A stretch of DNA of 64,000 nucleotides from Linum tenue. Lineage: Eukaryota; Streptophyta; Magnoliopsida; Malpighiales; Linaceae. Shown here in pieces: positions 10,380-20,822 of this stretch. How positions within the stretch are numbered: position 1 is the first letter of the stretch; the number at the start of each line of letters is the position of its first letter. A program made the position numbers and the translations under genes. The notes beneath the pieces were generated by a model, which had not been told where the DNA came from, did no database searches, and saw nothing but the letters and a program-made list of their open reading frames with translations. The stretch lies in NCBI GenBank assembly GCA_946122785.1, contig CAMGYJ010000007.1, positions 6,774,909-6,838,908 on the forward strand, given 5' to 3'.

Positions 10380-13300
10380 TTATCTGATTGGGGCCACTCG
10401 AGGCTGGCTTCCTCCACCTTGTCTATGGTCTCATCATCTTCAACAAATTGTTTCTTTGGCGAGGGCATCTCACCCACATCACCATCAACCACCTCCAAAG
10501 GGCGCTTGCGTACCCCGATCACTGGGTTCAATAAATTGGTCCCATACTCATCCAGGTCTGGGCCATCTCCCTGTATCACCACTTGGTCCGGCGGAGTCAG
10601 ATGAGCTCCTCCCGCTTGTTCCAGCGAACATTGCTGAGTCTCAGTGTTGCTGGGGAGTCCCGCCTCAAAAGCAGCTACGACTCGGCTAACCCGCCCTTTG
10701 GTTTGACCAGCCGGGGGCGTCGGACCAGAGGCGGGCGCTCTCCTCTTGATTTCAAAGCCGCCTGCGTCCTCCTCCGAATCAGAATTGTCTGACACAAGAG
10801 CCCTGATAATTTCTTCACTAGGCGCCGCACAGGCTTCCCGGCCCGCCGCCTCAACCTCATCCAGCGGCTTTGACAGATTAAGCCCACCCGATTTACACTG
10901 TTTCGGGCCTCCCTTACTTGGACCCGCTCGGCCCTCTGATTTCTTGGTCAGGCGAGCCTTATTCCGCCTAGTGGGCCGCGCCGGAGCCTGTGTTGGATTA
11001 TGGGGGATCGGAGGCTGGGCCGAGCCCAAACCCACGGAAGGGTTACCCCCACCATCAGCCGAAACTTCCCCCAGCACATTATGTGCCTCTGCTGGGCCCC
11101 CTGGCGATCCCGGCCCAAGCAAAGTGGGCTTAGGGACCAGCCGCTTCAGCAACTTAGGCTCAGCCCAAGTCGTATCCACCAGACCCTCATCATGCTTTCC
11201 CCGATCCAGGTCAAGAGCATCATCATCTGAATCGTTGTCCAAGAGCAATCGCCGACGGCGGGTTGCCGCCCGGATTCCCGGCGAGTCCCCCGACATCTCA
11301 GATGAGTTCTCTTTCGCGTCAGCACGAGGCTCTCCACCCCTCCGCCCCACAGCTTTTTGTTTCCTGTGATCATTTGCCTTGTCACGCTTATCTAACGTTC
11401 CACCTCGTCCTCTCCCCAACTGAACCCGGGGATGCTTCATAATGGGGAACCCCCGCGGGCTAGCGATCTTGCCCGGAGGAGACCTCACGCCACGAATCCG
11501 GGTCCCGTTACTTGTCTGGCTAGCGTTGTTCGCCGCCATGGGTAGTACCCCGTCGCCAGTTTTCCTGTTCCCCTGCATTTTCACCTCACGATCGCGAACA
11601 TAGGTTCGGGCGGTATTGGTCCCAGCTTGGCCTTGACGATTAAACCATACCGCCTGCCTAGGTCCACCCGCCCTCAAGTTATCGCCCTCATCATCATCAT
11701 AGACTCTTCTACCGAGTTTTTTGGTCGACATGTGAGGGCCAAAGCGCTCCTTCCCTTTTGGCGGGTCAAACGTGCAATCGCGGCGAGCGTGGCCGACGCG
11801 ACCACAATGGTAGCAGAAGATGGGAAGGAATTCATACTTCAGGCTCACCCAAAACCCGTCGATGTCTTCGCTTTTCGCCATTAGTTGCGATCGGAGCGGT
11901 TTAGCGAAGTCCACGACCGCCCGAACTTTGATGAATCTTTCTCCCGACTCCTGGCAAGCAAAGATATCGGACTCGAGGACTTGACCAATGGCTGCCGACA
12001 CCATCTTCCGCCCAAAGAGCTTAGTACAGCAGTCCTTTTGCACTCCCCAGAGCTGAATACGAAAGGGGGCTATCGACATCTCCTCAAAGATCTGTTGGGG
12101 TATTGCGGGCATCCAGTTGCGGAGGATGAGGACTCTGTCTTTGATAACCCAAGGGGAGCGTTTCAACGCCCAGCTTTTTGCTTCCACATTAGGCAGCATG
12201 ATTTCATATAAGCCATGGTTCGTCATGGAAACTTTCACCCTCCCCTTAATCTGCCAAGCATCAACGAGGGCCTCGCGTAACTCCAGAGTAGATAGCTGGT
12301 CAGTCGTGCACAAACGTCCCAGGAGCGTACGAGAGGCCCGGAGCCTGGTGGACTGCACCTCATCCAGCGAGAACTGAATCACCTGGTCCTCTGCAACGTG
12401 AACCATTCTCCTCGCCTGCCACTGAAAAGCAGAGGGTAAATGGTCTACTTCAACAGTAAAATTATAGGGAACCTCCCACGGGGAGGGTTTAAGAATAAGA
12501 GCAGGGGCTTCGTTGCCTGAGGGAGCAACTAGACCTTTAGCATGATTTATATTGCCCAAATCAGCATCCTTATAGGAGGAGCAATCAAGGATCTCCGTAC
12601 CTGCCACTGATTTCTGGTCTATCGAACTTTGTGTAGTGCTAGCTGCTGCAACGGGAGGAGTCCACCCACGAAGCTTCTGTCGATACTGGTGGTACAGCAG
12701 CCGCAGCAGCGGGGTATAAATAAGGAGGAACGCAGCGTAAGCTGCTTCCTTTGAGGCAATCCCATCCAGCCCGTGACTCTTAACAGTTTGAGTTGCAGTG
12801 GGACTAGGAGATTTGCTCTTCCTCCACTCGCAACCGTTTCTGGTCATCCGAGAGAGAAATTCACACAAAATTCCCCCCTTGGAACACGGTGAATCTCGGC
12901 GTAATCGAGTCACAACAGATTTGGATTCTGTCCCCCGATTTTGTCGCGATTTTATGACTTTGGATTTCACTGACCAGCGAACGCCGCCACCGACACAGTG
13001 TTCTCCGGTGAAGGCCGCCGCCTTGATTACTCGGCTACTCAACGCCGGTCGTTGAGCACCAGCATCCCAGGTTAACCAACACGTAATACTCATGGATCTA
13101 TGGTGATCATCCTTTGACGAAGTCATATGGGCTGATTTTAACCCACTTCCTGGGTGGGGAACCAGCAATTCCTCCTCCTCTGTTATCACCTCGGTCGGGA
13201 GGTAGAAACGCCACCCCTTATTCCTCTCAGAGAAGGTGTTTTTGGTTGGATTTCTATTCATCTTAGTGTGGGTAACCGGCGAGTTCTCGACTCCCAAATC

Positions 13301-13654
13301 CATTGCTGGTGGGAGCCAGAACCGCCATCCCTTCGGTGGCAGTACTCTGCCCCTTTTTTGAGGGCCGAGAGGGAGAGAAGTATCCTCCCCCCCAATGGGT
13401 CCTCGCTTCCTTTTCCGGTCGTCAATTAGATTTTTCCGACTCCCGGTATAACCTGATGGAGCTCCACCGTTTGGCGGGGTGCTCCGCCGCGATGCGCGAC
13501 TCTTGAAGCACACCCGGGGGATTGTAGCTGCCCTATACCAGTCCGCTTGATGATTTCGCAGGCTTGCCGCGAAGCAGGACGACAGCATCATCGTTATCCA
13601 ATCGCCAAGCCAATAGGCAAAGCCGATGAGAGAGGAGAGAGCTCCTCTCAGCAT
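10376..13654 (-). CDS. LINE ORF1: gag-like protein with DUF4283 region and CCHC zinc knuckle
   Basis: 1092 aa, open throughout. The recognisable core starts near residue 390 (PSPWEVPYNFTVEVDHLPSA) with a DUF4283-type region reaching to about 600, then the zinc knuckle CYHCGRVGHARRDC at about 614-627. A long Lys/Arg/Pro/Gly-rich C-terminal tail ends in acidic patches (DNSDSEEDAGG). This protein would bind LINE RNA. The first ~390 residues are unlike known ORF1 proteins as far as I can judge. They are basic and contain a repeated motif (KGWRFWLPP and KGWRFYLPT), so they may be a 5' untranslated region that happens to be open. The ATG at 13654 follows directly on a 21-A run. Confidence 0.85.
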   Translation of the reverse strand: MLRGALSSLIGFAYWLGDWITMMLSSCFAASLRNHQADWYRAATIPRVCFKSRASRRSTPPNGGAPSGYTGSRKNLIDDRKRKRGPIGGEDTSLPLGPQKRGRVLPPKGWRFWLPPAMDLGVENSPVTHTKMNRNPTKNTFSERNKGWRFYLPTEVITEEEELLVPHPGSGLKSAHMTSSKDDHHRSMSITCWLTWDAGAQRPALSSRVIKAAAFTGEHCVGGGVRWSVKSKVIKSRQNRGTESKSVVTRLRRDSPCSKGGILCEFLSRMTRNGCEWRKSKSPSPTATQTVKSHGLDGIASKEAAYAAFLLIYTPLLRLLYHQYRQKLRGWTPPVAAASTTQSSIDQKSVAGTEILDCSSYKDADLGNINHAKGLVAPSGNEAPALILKPSPWEVPYNFTVEVDHLPSAFQWQARRMVHVAEDQVIQFSLDEVQSTRLRASRTLLGRLCTTDQLSTLELREALVDAWQIKGRVKVSMTNHGLYEIMLPNVEAKSWALKRSPWVIKDRVLILRNWMPAIPQQIFEEMSIAPFRIQLWGVQKDCCTKLFGRKMVSAAIGQVLESDIFACQESGERFIKVRAVVDFAKPLRSQLMAKSEDIDGFWVSLKYEFLPIFCYHCGRVGHARRDCTFDPPKGKERFGPHMSTKKLGRRVYDDDEGDNLRAGGPRQAVWFNRQGQAGTNTARTYVRDREVKMQGNRKTGDGVLPMAANNASQTSNGTRIRGVRSPPGKIASPRGFPIMKHPRVQLGRGRGGTLDKRDKANDHRKQKAVGRRGGEPRADAKENSSEMSGDSPGIRAATRRRRLLLDNDSDDDALDLDRGKHDEGLVDTTWAEPKLLKRLVPKPTLLGPGSPGGPAEAHNVLGEVSADGGGNPSVGLGSAQPPIPHNPTQAPARPTRRNKARLTKKSEGRAGPSKGGPKQCKSGGLNLSKPLDEVEAAGREACAAPSEEIIRALVSDNSDSEEDAGGFEIKRRAPASGPTPPAGQTKGRVSRVVAAFEAGLPSNTETQQCSLEQAGGAHLTPPDQVVIQGDGPDLDEYGTNLLNPVIGVRKRPLEVVDGDVGEMPSPKKQFVEDDETIDKVEEASLEWPQSDK

Positions 13655-13783
13655 TTTTTTTTTTTTTTTTTTTTTGTCGATTAAATAGTGTTCTCGCCAA
13701 ACTAAAAAGAAAAAAATTTCCTTTTAATTAATATTTTATATATATATTTCATATTATTGGTGTTTGCAGCTACAACCTGAATG

Positions 13784-14075
13784 TGTACCACAATGCTAAA
13801 GTATAAATTCAATTTGTATTATAAAGTAATTTGTACGAAATTATATAGCTACAAATTGTACCATAATGTTAAAGTTATACGTTCAGTTTGTATCGTAAAT
13901 GAATATGTATGAGAAATATAGGTACAACTAAATTTGTAACATAATATTAAAAGTTCAAGTTCAGTTTGTACTATAAATTTTTATAAAAAAAAGTATAGAC
14001 ACAAAATGAACTTAATTATAGCGTTAATTATATAAGTTCAATTCGTATCATAAATGTTTTTATTTTAAATGAAAG
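13784..14075. repeat. Degenerate tandem repeat, about 75 bp x 4
   Basis: Four diverged units follow one another. Each contains variants of GTACCATAATGTTAAAG, then TTCAGTTTGTATCGTAAAT, then an ATAGGTACAA-like end. The units start near 13784, 13857, 13936 and 14010. The DNA is AT-rich with no coding content. Period and copy number were judged by eye. Confidence 0.65.
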
Positions 14076-15283
14076 CAACAATAGTATGACTGTATGAGGT
14101 ATTGTAAAATTCATCTCTATAAATTTATTGAAATTATTATTAGCAGCGGTATTTTATTGTATCCATTTAACTAAAAATCAAATTTATTATACTAACAAAA
14201 TGATATACATTTTGACATATTTGGAATTAAAAAGTATGTTAGTCTATCATCATATATAATAGCATCCCATGAACTATCAATTCTTCTATAATGGTACGCG
14301 ATCTATGCGGCAATTCCTAATCGTATTCTCCACCATCATCAATTTTTGTTAGATTGTTATGAAAGCGAGTCTCACCTTACTTACTGGACTTTGACTAAGC
14401 TTCCAATCTTCCTAAAGTCAACTTAAAATGATCATGATACTCCCCACCTAATTCATGATTTACAAATTAAAAATAAAACCACCACAGATAGAAAATAGCA
14501 TTCATGGCAAGTTGAATTATTTTCATTGTTGACCACTAAACTTTCCTAAGCCATTTTTTAAAATTGGGAAATAAAAACTGCAGATTTATAAGAAAAAATA
14601 AACGTTCATGAGACGTAAAAGTGGGTTGTTTGTATTGGGGAAAGAAAAAATCTCATAAAATGTTCATGAGACGTAAATTCTATTGTATGTAATGTTTAGT
14701 GTGTTAAATATTTTACTATTGAAGATTGACTTATAATGAAAAAATATGAACAACCTATTTTGAAGATACAAGTTTCGTTAAGGAAGACAAATGCATTATA
14801 ATTGGTGGAGATGACGGTCTTTAAAGGGCAAAGACAACCATCACAAGAAATCAAAAATAAATTTTGCAATAATGCATGACTTTTGTTTTTACTTTCAGTA
14901 ATGACTTTAGTCAATACATCGGATTAGCATGTTGAAATTATACCAGTATAATATTTCAAAACTTAATGATTTGAAAAATTTCATGATATGAAATAAGACA
15001 TGACTTTCTTCCAACAATTACTATGTTTATCTGTACAATTAACAAAATTCATCCGCCCAACGGTATACAATTACTAGTATGGTTTAAGGGACAAACCAGT
15101 TTATATGCATGTTATCAAACTATGACTACGACATAATAACAACCCCAACACAGAAAGTAAAAAATGGCTCATTCCAAATTCCAATCCTCCCCAAAACTTT
15201 TAAATTCTCATATATAACCGAAGTTGGTAAAAAACACAAAGCTAACACAAAAAAAGAGAAACAATCATCATCACCTTCCAACT
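14076..15283. other. AT-rich intergenic DNA before the dirigent pair
   Basis: I see no gene. The last ~100 bases should contain the promoter and leader of the broken dirigent gene (AT-rich, with a TATATAACC at about 15212). Confidence 0.5.
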
Positions 15284-16068
15284 ATGAAAACCTTCAATCT
15301 CCCTTCATCCCTAACCATGTTCATCTTCTGCTACTCCATCTTCATCGCCACTATCATCAACCATTCCTCCTCCTTAGCTCGAACCATAGCCAACCCAACG
15401 CCGCCTTCCACCCACCACCACCTTCATCAGAACCTCACCTTCCTAATGCAGAACTTACTCAATGCAACATACCATGCAGCCACCACAAAGCTCACCAGCC
15501 AAATCCCATCTCCAAAGCCTCTAGGCCTCTTCCCTCCAAGCACAGGCATTCTGATCCCACAACAACCTTCCATTGTCCCAACGGTTTCAGCCGCCGCCGG
15601 ATTCACTAAGCAAGCCTTGACGACTCCAAAATTGGCTTGCTATCATTCTCAGCCCGAGCTGCCCTGGAGGAGTTTGAGTTTGGGAGCGCGGCAGAGATAA
15701 ACGAGGAGTTGTTTACTAACACAAGTTATGGTTCCATCGTCGTTGGGAGAGAGGAAGGTGTGTATGTGGCTAGCTCGGAGGATGGAACCAGCTACATGGT
15801 GGCAATGACTGCAAACTTGAACGGTGGAGGGAGTAGCTGCTGGGGTGGAGATCAGAAGGGAATCAATGGCGATGGGTTGAGGTTTTTCGGGGTGCATAGC
15901 AAGAGAAATAAGGGCGAGTCTCACATTGCTGTGATTGGTGGGGCGGGGAAGTATGAGGGTGCTAACGGGTTTGCTGTAATGGAAGTTGTGGATTTAAGCT
16001 CTAATTTTGCTATTGTTGAAGAGTACAGAAGGGATGAGTTCCTTTTGTTCACTGTGTATCTCGGCTAG
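15284..16068 (+). pseudogene. Dirigent-like gene broken by a one-base deletion
   Basis: Translation starts at ATG 15284 (MKTFNLPSSLTMFIF, a likely signal peptide) and stays open through GFTKQALTT. At about 15619 the frame slips. The expected continuation DDSKIGLLSFSARAALEEFEF is present one frame over, as if one G were missing in TTG(G)ACGAC. From there the reading is clean to TAG at 16068 and carries dirigent landmarks: GVYVASSEDGTSYM, FFGVHSKRNKGESHIAVIGG, AGKYEGANGFAV. The central block is more diverged than in the dirigent genes at 17249 and 26431 (ELFTNTSYGSIVVG where the others read DELTEGHELGS). It is called a pseudogene because of the frameshift. A sequencing error is the main alternative, since the rest is open and conserved. 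Confidence 0.75.
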
Positions 16069-17133
16069 TCCTTTGAGTTGATATAAACGTAAGAGATCAT
16101 GCTAGAAAAAGCAGCTCGATTGCTTCCCTATGGAGGATGACTATCGACATGCTAATCCGCTCTCCCTAACAAGTAATCAAGTCTGCAATATCTAGACCAT
16201 GTTTGATGACGCGTTAAAATTGAAAACTGCTCAAAATCAACACGTTCGGAGGCAAAAAGAAAGAACCATGAAGTGAACTCTATGACTGCATCTATGTTCC
16301 CGCCTAACGTAGGCGATGAAAGCTCAATTGGCTAACATTGCACTTGTTTGAATAAACAACCATCATGATAGACTGAAGAATTCACCAAAACACAGTAGCA
16401 GCAGCTGATAACAACGGGGAATCAAAGAACTATATCCTATGTTCATAACTGGGGACTATCCTACAGAAACATGATTTTAGATCCACATTCTAGACTATAA
16501 AGGCCATCAAGATAGCAGAGAAGGGTTAGTAGACTTGGTATAGTCCAACCTTCTTCAAGATCTTTGAGTAAAGGCTGGTGAAACTCTGAATTCAGAAATG
16601 AACCTTATTAGTAAACTGAATTCGCTACTGCAATTCTGAGAATCTTGCTCTTTTGCCCATACCCATATAGCCCAGTTGCCCTTTTATCCAAATCATCGAA
16701 AGCACTAAAACCATCTGCGCTCATAGGAGTTGAATGGAACAATAAAACTAAACTAGACTCCGAATAGGCAGATGGAATTTCAATTGGTGATTCAGTTCAT
16801 GCTTCTATATCTTGTAATTCATCAAAGTTTTGAAATGACCAACGAATAAAAGAACTACATTCTGAGACTTTCCCCTGGGCTGGTTGCAGCAAGAGGTTCC
16901 AAAAAACACCCATCTGTTCCACCCAAGTAAACCTACTCAACTATCCAGCAGAATAAGTACATGCTCTTTGATGTTAAGGGGAGCAACGACTAAACTAAGT
17001 TCAATTATAATCAAGATCAACTAACCTGAATCTCATGGGTCAGTTGAGGAATTGCAGTTCAGGTGCTCACCAACTCCATCTCAACAGCTCCACAGGTCGA
17101 GCAGAGAGACTCAAAAGCAGCACTAGCAAAAGC
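16069..17133. other. Spacer between the two plus-strand dirigent genes
   Basis: This holds the 3' region of the broken gene and the upstream region of the next. I see no reading frame or structured repeat worth calling. Confidence 0.45.
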
Positions 17134-17143
17134 TATATATACT
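17134..17143 (+). promoter_or_regulatory. TATA box of the dirigent gene
   Basis: CTATATATAC lies about 110 bases before the ATG at 17249, which leaves room for a leader of about 80 bases. Confidence 0.6.
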
Positions 17144-17248
17144 CTCAAGTTCACCACTCCCTCCACCATTATCAAACTCCATTTCAAAACCTTCACAATC
17201 CATACCCCCTTCCCAAAATTCCAACTAGTTTCCCCTTCTGTAATCCCA

Positions 17249-18373
17249 ATGGCGAAACCCTTTGCCAGTAGCTTCTGCCTTCTCCTTCTGGCAGCCATTG
17301 CTCTAATGTCCTGTGCCAATGCTGCCAGACTCCTTGACGAGCTCAACCCAACTCCCTCTTCAGCATCAACTCTGGTTCCCACCACCGCATTACCAAGCGG
17401 CCCGATCCCCGCCGCCGCCGCGCCGGTAGATGATGACGACTCCGACGAATCAGCTGACCCACCACTCCCCGACACCGAAATCACTCCTCCAGCGGTCCCC
17501 GCCCCTGTTGCCGACGAAGCACCGCCGGCCACTCCTCCTCCTGTCGTAGAGGATGAAGCCCCAATTCCCAGCCCCACCGCTCTTCCAGCTGCTCCGGCGG
17601 CCGCCACAACCACCGCCACTGTAGCAGCCGGTGCCCCAGCGCTGTCCTTCTTTATGCACGACATCCTGGGAGGAACCCACCCGTCGGCGAGAGTAGTCGC
17701 CGGCCTAATCGCGAGAACCGACATCAACGGAATCCCATTCTCCAGCCCGAACAACAACATCTTCCCGCTCCAAGGAGGAACCCCGCTGCTGAACCCTAAC
17801 AACATCAACAACCTAATCAACCCAAACACCGCCCCCTTAATGACCGGCCTGAACCCCGGCAGCGCCAGATCCCAACAGACTACCAACACCGTCCTCCAGA
17901 ACGCCGGCAGCAGCGGCAGCAGCGTCGTCAATCCGGCGAGCGGCAGCCAGCCGTTCGTCACCGCCGGGCAGCTCCCGGCGGGGCTGACCCTCCAGAAGCT
18001 GATGTTCGGGTCGATTACGGTGTTCGACGACGAATTGACGGAGGGCCACGAACTTGGGTCGGCGGTTTTGGGGAAGGCCCAAGGGTTCTACCTGGCGAGC
18101 TCGCTAGACGGGACCAGCCACACGCTGTCGCTGAGCTTGTTGCTGCACGGACACGGCGGGGAGAAAGAGCATGAGGCGGTGGAGGATACGATTAGCTTCT
18201 TCGGGATTCACCGGAACGCGTCGCCGGTGTCGCACATCGCGGTGGTGGGCGGGACCGGGAAGTATGAGGATGCTAAAGGGTACGCGACGATTGAGACGAT
18301 TCAGCAGGAGGATCAGCATGTTACCGATGGGGTGGACACCATTACCCATATCAATGTTTATCTCTCTGAGTAG
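17249..18373 (+). CDS. Dirigent protein, ESB1/DIR10-like, with Pro/Ala-rich N-terminal region
   Basis: 374 aa, intronless. The ATG at 17249 is chosen because it begins a signal peptide (MAKPFASSFCLLLLAAIALM, cleavage near SCANA). The frame is open further upstream but without such a signal. Residues about 31-130 are Pro/Ala/acidic, then FFMHDILGG at 134-142 opens the conserved region. A variable Asn-rich linker follows, then the dirigent beta-barrel: LMFGSITVFDDELTEGHELG, GKAQGFYLASSLDGTSHT, SFFGIHRN, AVVGGTGKYEDAKGYA. Proteins of this subgroup act in the apoplast; ESB1 is needed for lignin deposition in the root Casparian strip. That role is known for the family and only inferred here. Likely an ancestral duplicate of the gene at 26431-27297 and the broken copy at 15284. 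Confidence 0.92.
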   Translation: MAKPFASSFCLLLLAAIALMSCANAARLLDELNPTPSSASTLVPTTALPSGPIPAAAAPVDDDDSDESADPPLPDTEITPPAVPAPVADEAPPATPPPVVEDEAPIPSPTALPAAPAAATTTATVAAGAPALSFFMHDILGGTHPSARVVAGLIARTDINGIPFSSPNNNIFPLQGGTPLLNPNNINNLINPNTAPLMTGLNPGSARSQQTTNTVLQNAGSSGSSVVNPASGSQPFVTAGQLPAGLTLQKLMFGSITVFDDELTEGHELGSAVLGKAQGFYLASSLDGTSHTLSLSLLLHGHGGEKEHEAVEDTISFFGIHRNASPVSHIAVVGGTGKYEDAKGYATIETIQQEDQHVTDGVDTITHINVYLSE

Positions 18374-19129
18374 AAGGGAGAGGAGGAGGAAGAAGAGAGG
18401 GGAAATGGGCTTTGGGTTTCATCTTTCAACAATTGTGTGTTCTACTTGTGAGAATTTGTATTTCTTTGGACTTTGGCATGTATGGTTTAATTAATCGACC
18501 GATGTTATGGTAAATCACAAAATCTCAATAGTAATGACGCGCAGGTTTTTTACTAAAAAAAATAGTAATGACGAATGAATGAAAGAAAATTGAAATAGAA
18601 ACGTTACAAGTGTTGTTTTTCTTTTAAGAAAAATTATTTTACTAACTATCTAATAAATAGTTATCGAATATCATTTAGCGGTATGAATTGAGATTTAATC
18701 GTGGTCAATCATTTTATATCGTTAAATATTATCCAATAATTAAACATTTGAAATTATATTTTTTGTCGAACCAGTGGTACAATATGATTAGTCAATCTTG
18801 ATTTGACATTAGCCTTTTTTCTCTCGTTTTATAAACTGTTAATAATTTTTAACTTATGTTAACATTGAGAAGATTTTACCCGTAGCTTAGAGTGGAGAGG
18901 TTCACTCGGCCCAAATTAGAATTCATAGGTGTAATTGGGTCCAAATGCGAAAGTCTGATAAGATTTTTTCAGCCGTTTTTGTTATTTCAGCCGTTTGGCC
19001 TAAATATTTTGCACGCATTATGGAAAAAGAAAAATACATTATTTGCTCAGCAAGAAGCCAAAAATCGTGAGATAGAAGAGGAAATCTTGTTCAGCAAGTC
19101 AGTCCAAACGGGAAACGAAAATATAACTG
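18374..19129. other. Dirigent 3' region and AT-rich spacer
   Basis: This contains the 3' untranslated region and AT-rich DNA up to the Mutator-like element. No gene is seen. Confidence 0.5.
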
Positions 19130-19138
19130 ATTAATATG

Positions 19139-20606
19139 GGGTTAATACCCTAGTTTGGCCCGAAGTTTGGCGTATATGTCAGTTTTGGCCCAATTTTTCA
19201 AATAAGACAGTTGTGGCCTACTTTCCAAATTATTGGACAAATTTGGCATGGGTTTTAAATTGACCGTCAAAATTGACGGTCAATGATTTTTCCGTTAGTG
19301 ACTCAGTATTTGGTGCTGACTAGGATCTTAAACGTCATCATTTATTAAATTAAAAAATAAAAACTAATTAAATATATAAATATTTTTTCCCTAAGACTTT
19401 TTCCACTCTCCTCTTGGACAAACCTCCAATCGCCCAAACCCACTCCCTCGCCGTGATAGATGGTGCCCTCGGCGTCATTGAGAAAGGAAGTAATTCACCC
19501 ATGTCAAACAGAGGGGAAATCAACAAAATTGCTCCTACAATTTCAATCCCGACCAGCGCCAGAGGTGGATGAGTTTTGTAACGAACCATCGAAAGAAGAC
19601 GACGCGAGCAGAAGGAGGGAGGTGTTCGGGTCTCGACGGTAACGATTATCGTCGTCGCGGTCCCTTCTCCTCGATCGATGGCCTACCGGCGCCTTCGCCA
19701 CCAACCTCCTCCCTCTCTCTAGTCGACAATCGAGCCCACAAAAAGCTCGACATCATCGCCATCAACTCAGATCTGGTGCGGAGGAAGCAGATATCGGGGA
19801 ATGAGAGAGGATCGTTGGAGAGAGAGTTGAAGGGCGGTGGGTTTATAGCAGCGACGGTGTGAGGGAGAAGACGAACATCCACCAGTTCGTTCGGCTGAGG
19901 GAGAAGACGAACAAAACCTGAATCGGGTCCGAATCCATCGATCTTAACGACGACGGAGTGGAATCTGAGGGTACAGCGACCGCGGTGGAGGAACAAGGAA
20001 AAAGAAGAAAAGAGAATCAATTTGGGCGCCGCCCGTTGAAAATCCCTCGCCGCCGAAGCGCATGTCGAGGACGAAGAAGAGGAAAAGGAACCAGTCCCAC
20101 TCAAAAGCCCTGCCCCGCGCCCCCGCAGATCTTCTTCCACAGCCGCTCGTTTCACCCCGACGGCGTCTTACCCTTGAACGCGCCGGCGTGGAAGTACACC
20201 AACACCAGCAACTTCCTCTTCTCTTTGTCTCGTCTGGGGATGTAGAGGCGGGTCTCGGCGGAAGAAGGGGTTGAATCAGTGGGAATGAGGCGGCGGGAGG
20301 AAGAGATAAGGGTAGGACCGTAGGAGGTTGGGGGTTTTGGGGTTATTTTTATTTTTTTTATTAATTGAATTAGAAAATTAAGAAATATTTTATTTAATGA
20401 CATGGCACCATGTATAAGCCACGTCAGTAGTTCTTTGATGAGTCACTAATGGAATAAGTGTTTGACCGTTAATATTAACGGTCAACACAAGTTTCAGGCC
20501 AAATTTGTCCAATAATTTCAAAAGTATGTCATAAATGTCTTATTTGAAAAATGGGGTCAAAACTGTCACTCACGCTAAACTTCAGGCCAAACTAGAGTAT
20601 TAACCC
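19139..20606. mobile_element. Non-autonomous Mutator-like element (MULE) with GC-rich interior
   Basis: The 1468-bp element is bounded by the perfect 9-bp direct repeat ATTAATATG (19130-19138 and 20607-20615), the Mutator target-duplication length. Its ends are long inverted repeats. The left begins GGGTTAATACCCTAGTTTGG; the right, read in reverse, begins GGGTTAATACTCTAGTTTGG. Similarity continues for about 170 bases through TTATTGGACAAATTTGGC. No transposase frame is present. The interior (about 19400-20330) is much more GC-rich than the ends and contains several accidental open frames on both strands. This resembles a Pack-MULE that captured host sequence, although I cannot name a donor gene. 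Confidence 0.88.
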
Positions 20607-20710
20607 ATTAATATGCGTATGACAATTTTGTCCTTCCCCGGAAGACTCTAGAACCCCTAGGATTCCTATTTCAGTAATTTCACGCTCCGTCAACAAGCAT
20701 GCTACCGTAA

Positions 20711-20720
20711 CTATATATAC
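20711..20720 (+). promoter_or_regulatory. TATA box of the first ubiquitin-like gene
   Basis: CTATATATAC lies about 105 bases upstream of the ATG at 20823 and about 100 bases beyond the right end of the MULE. The element therefore sits immediately upstream of this promoter. Confidence 0.6.
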
Positions 20721-20822
20721 ACATCAAGAAAGCGAGTGAGCAAATTAGCCTTCCATCGATCAATCCACATTGCAAAAATCCAGCAACGCATTCGAGCACA
20801 GCCTGAAAATCCGCCGCGAATC

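Larger units (their letters stand above)
6236..13690 (-). mobile_element. Full-length plant LINE (non-LTR retrotransposon), both ORFs open
   Basis: The element is about 7.45 kb and lies on the minus strand. Its 3' end is a poly(A) tail, seen as a T run at 6236-6248. ORF1 encodes a zinc-knuckle protein and ORF2 an endonuclease, reverse transcriptase and RNase H. There are no long terminal repeats. The pentamer TTCTC flanks both ends (6231-6235 and 13691-13695) and is the likely, short, target-site duplication. The 5' untranslated region appears to be only about 36 bases, including a run of 21 A before the ORF1 ATG. Two uninterrupted ORFs and a retained tail suggest a fairly young insertion. 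A related tail fragment lies at 25396-25590. Confidence 0.92.

Noticed and set aside
6236..13690. LTR retrotransposon or integrated virus as an explanation for the RT-containing element
   Set aside because: No terminal repeats, no protease or integrase. Endonuclease, RT, RNase H order with a poly(A) tail is a LINE.
19646..20155. 169-codon minus-strand frame inside the Mutator-like element
   Set aside because: GC-rich DNA gives long frames on both strands here; no domain or splice context. At most a captured fragment.
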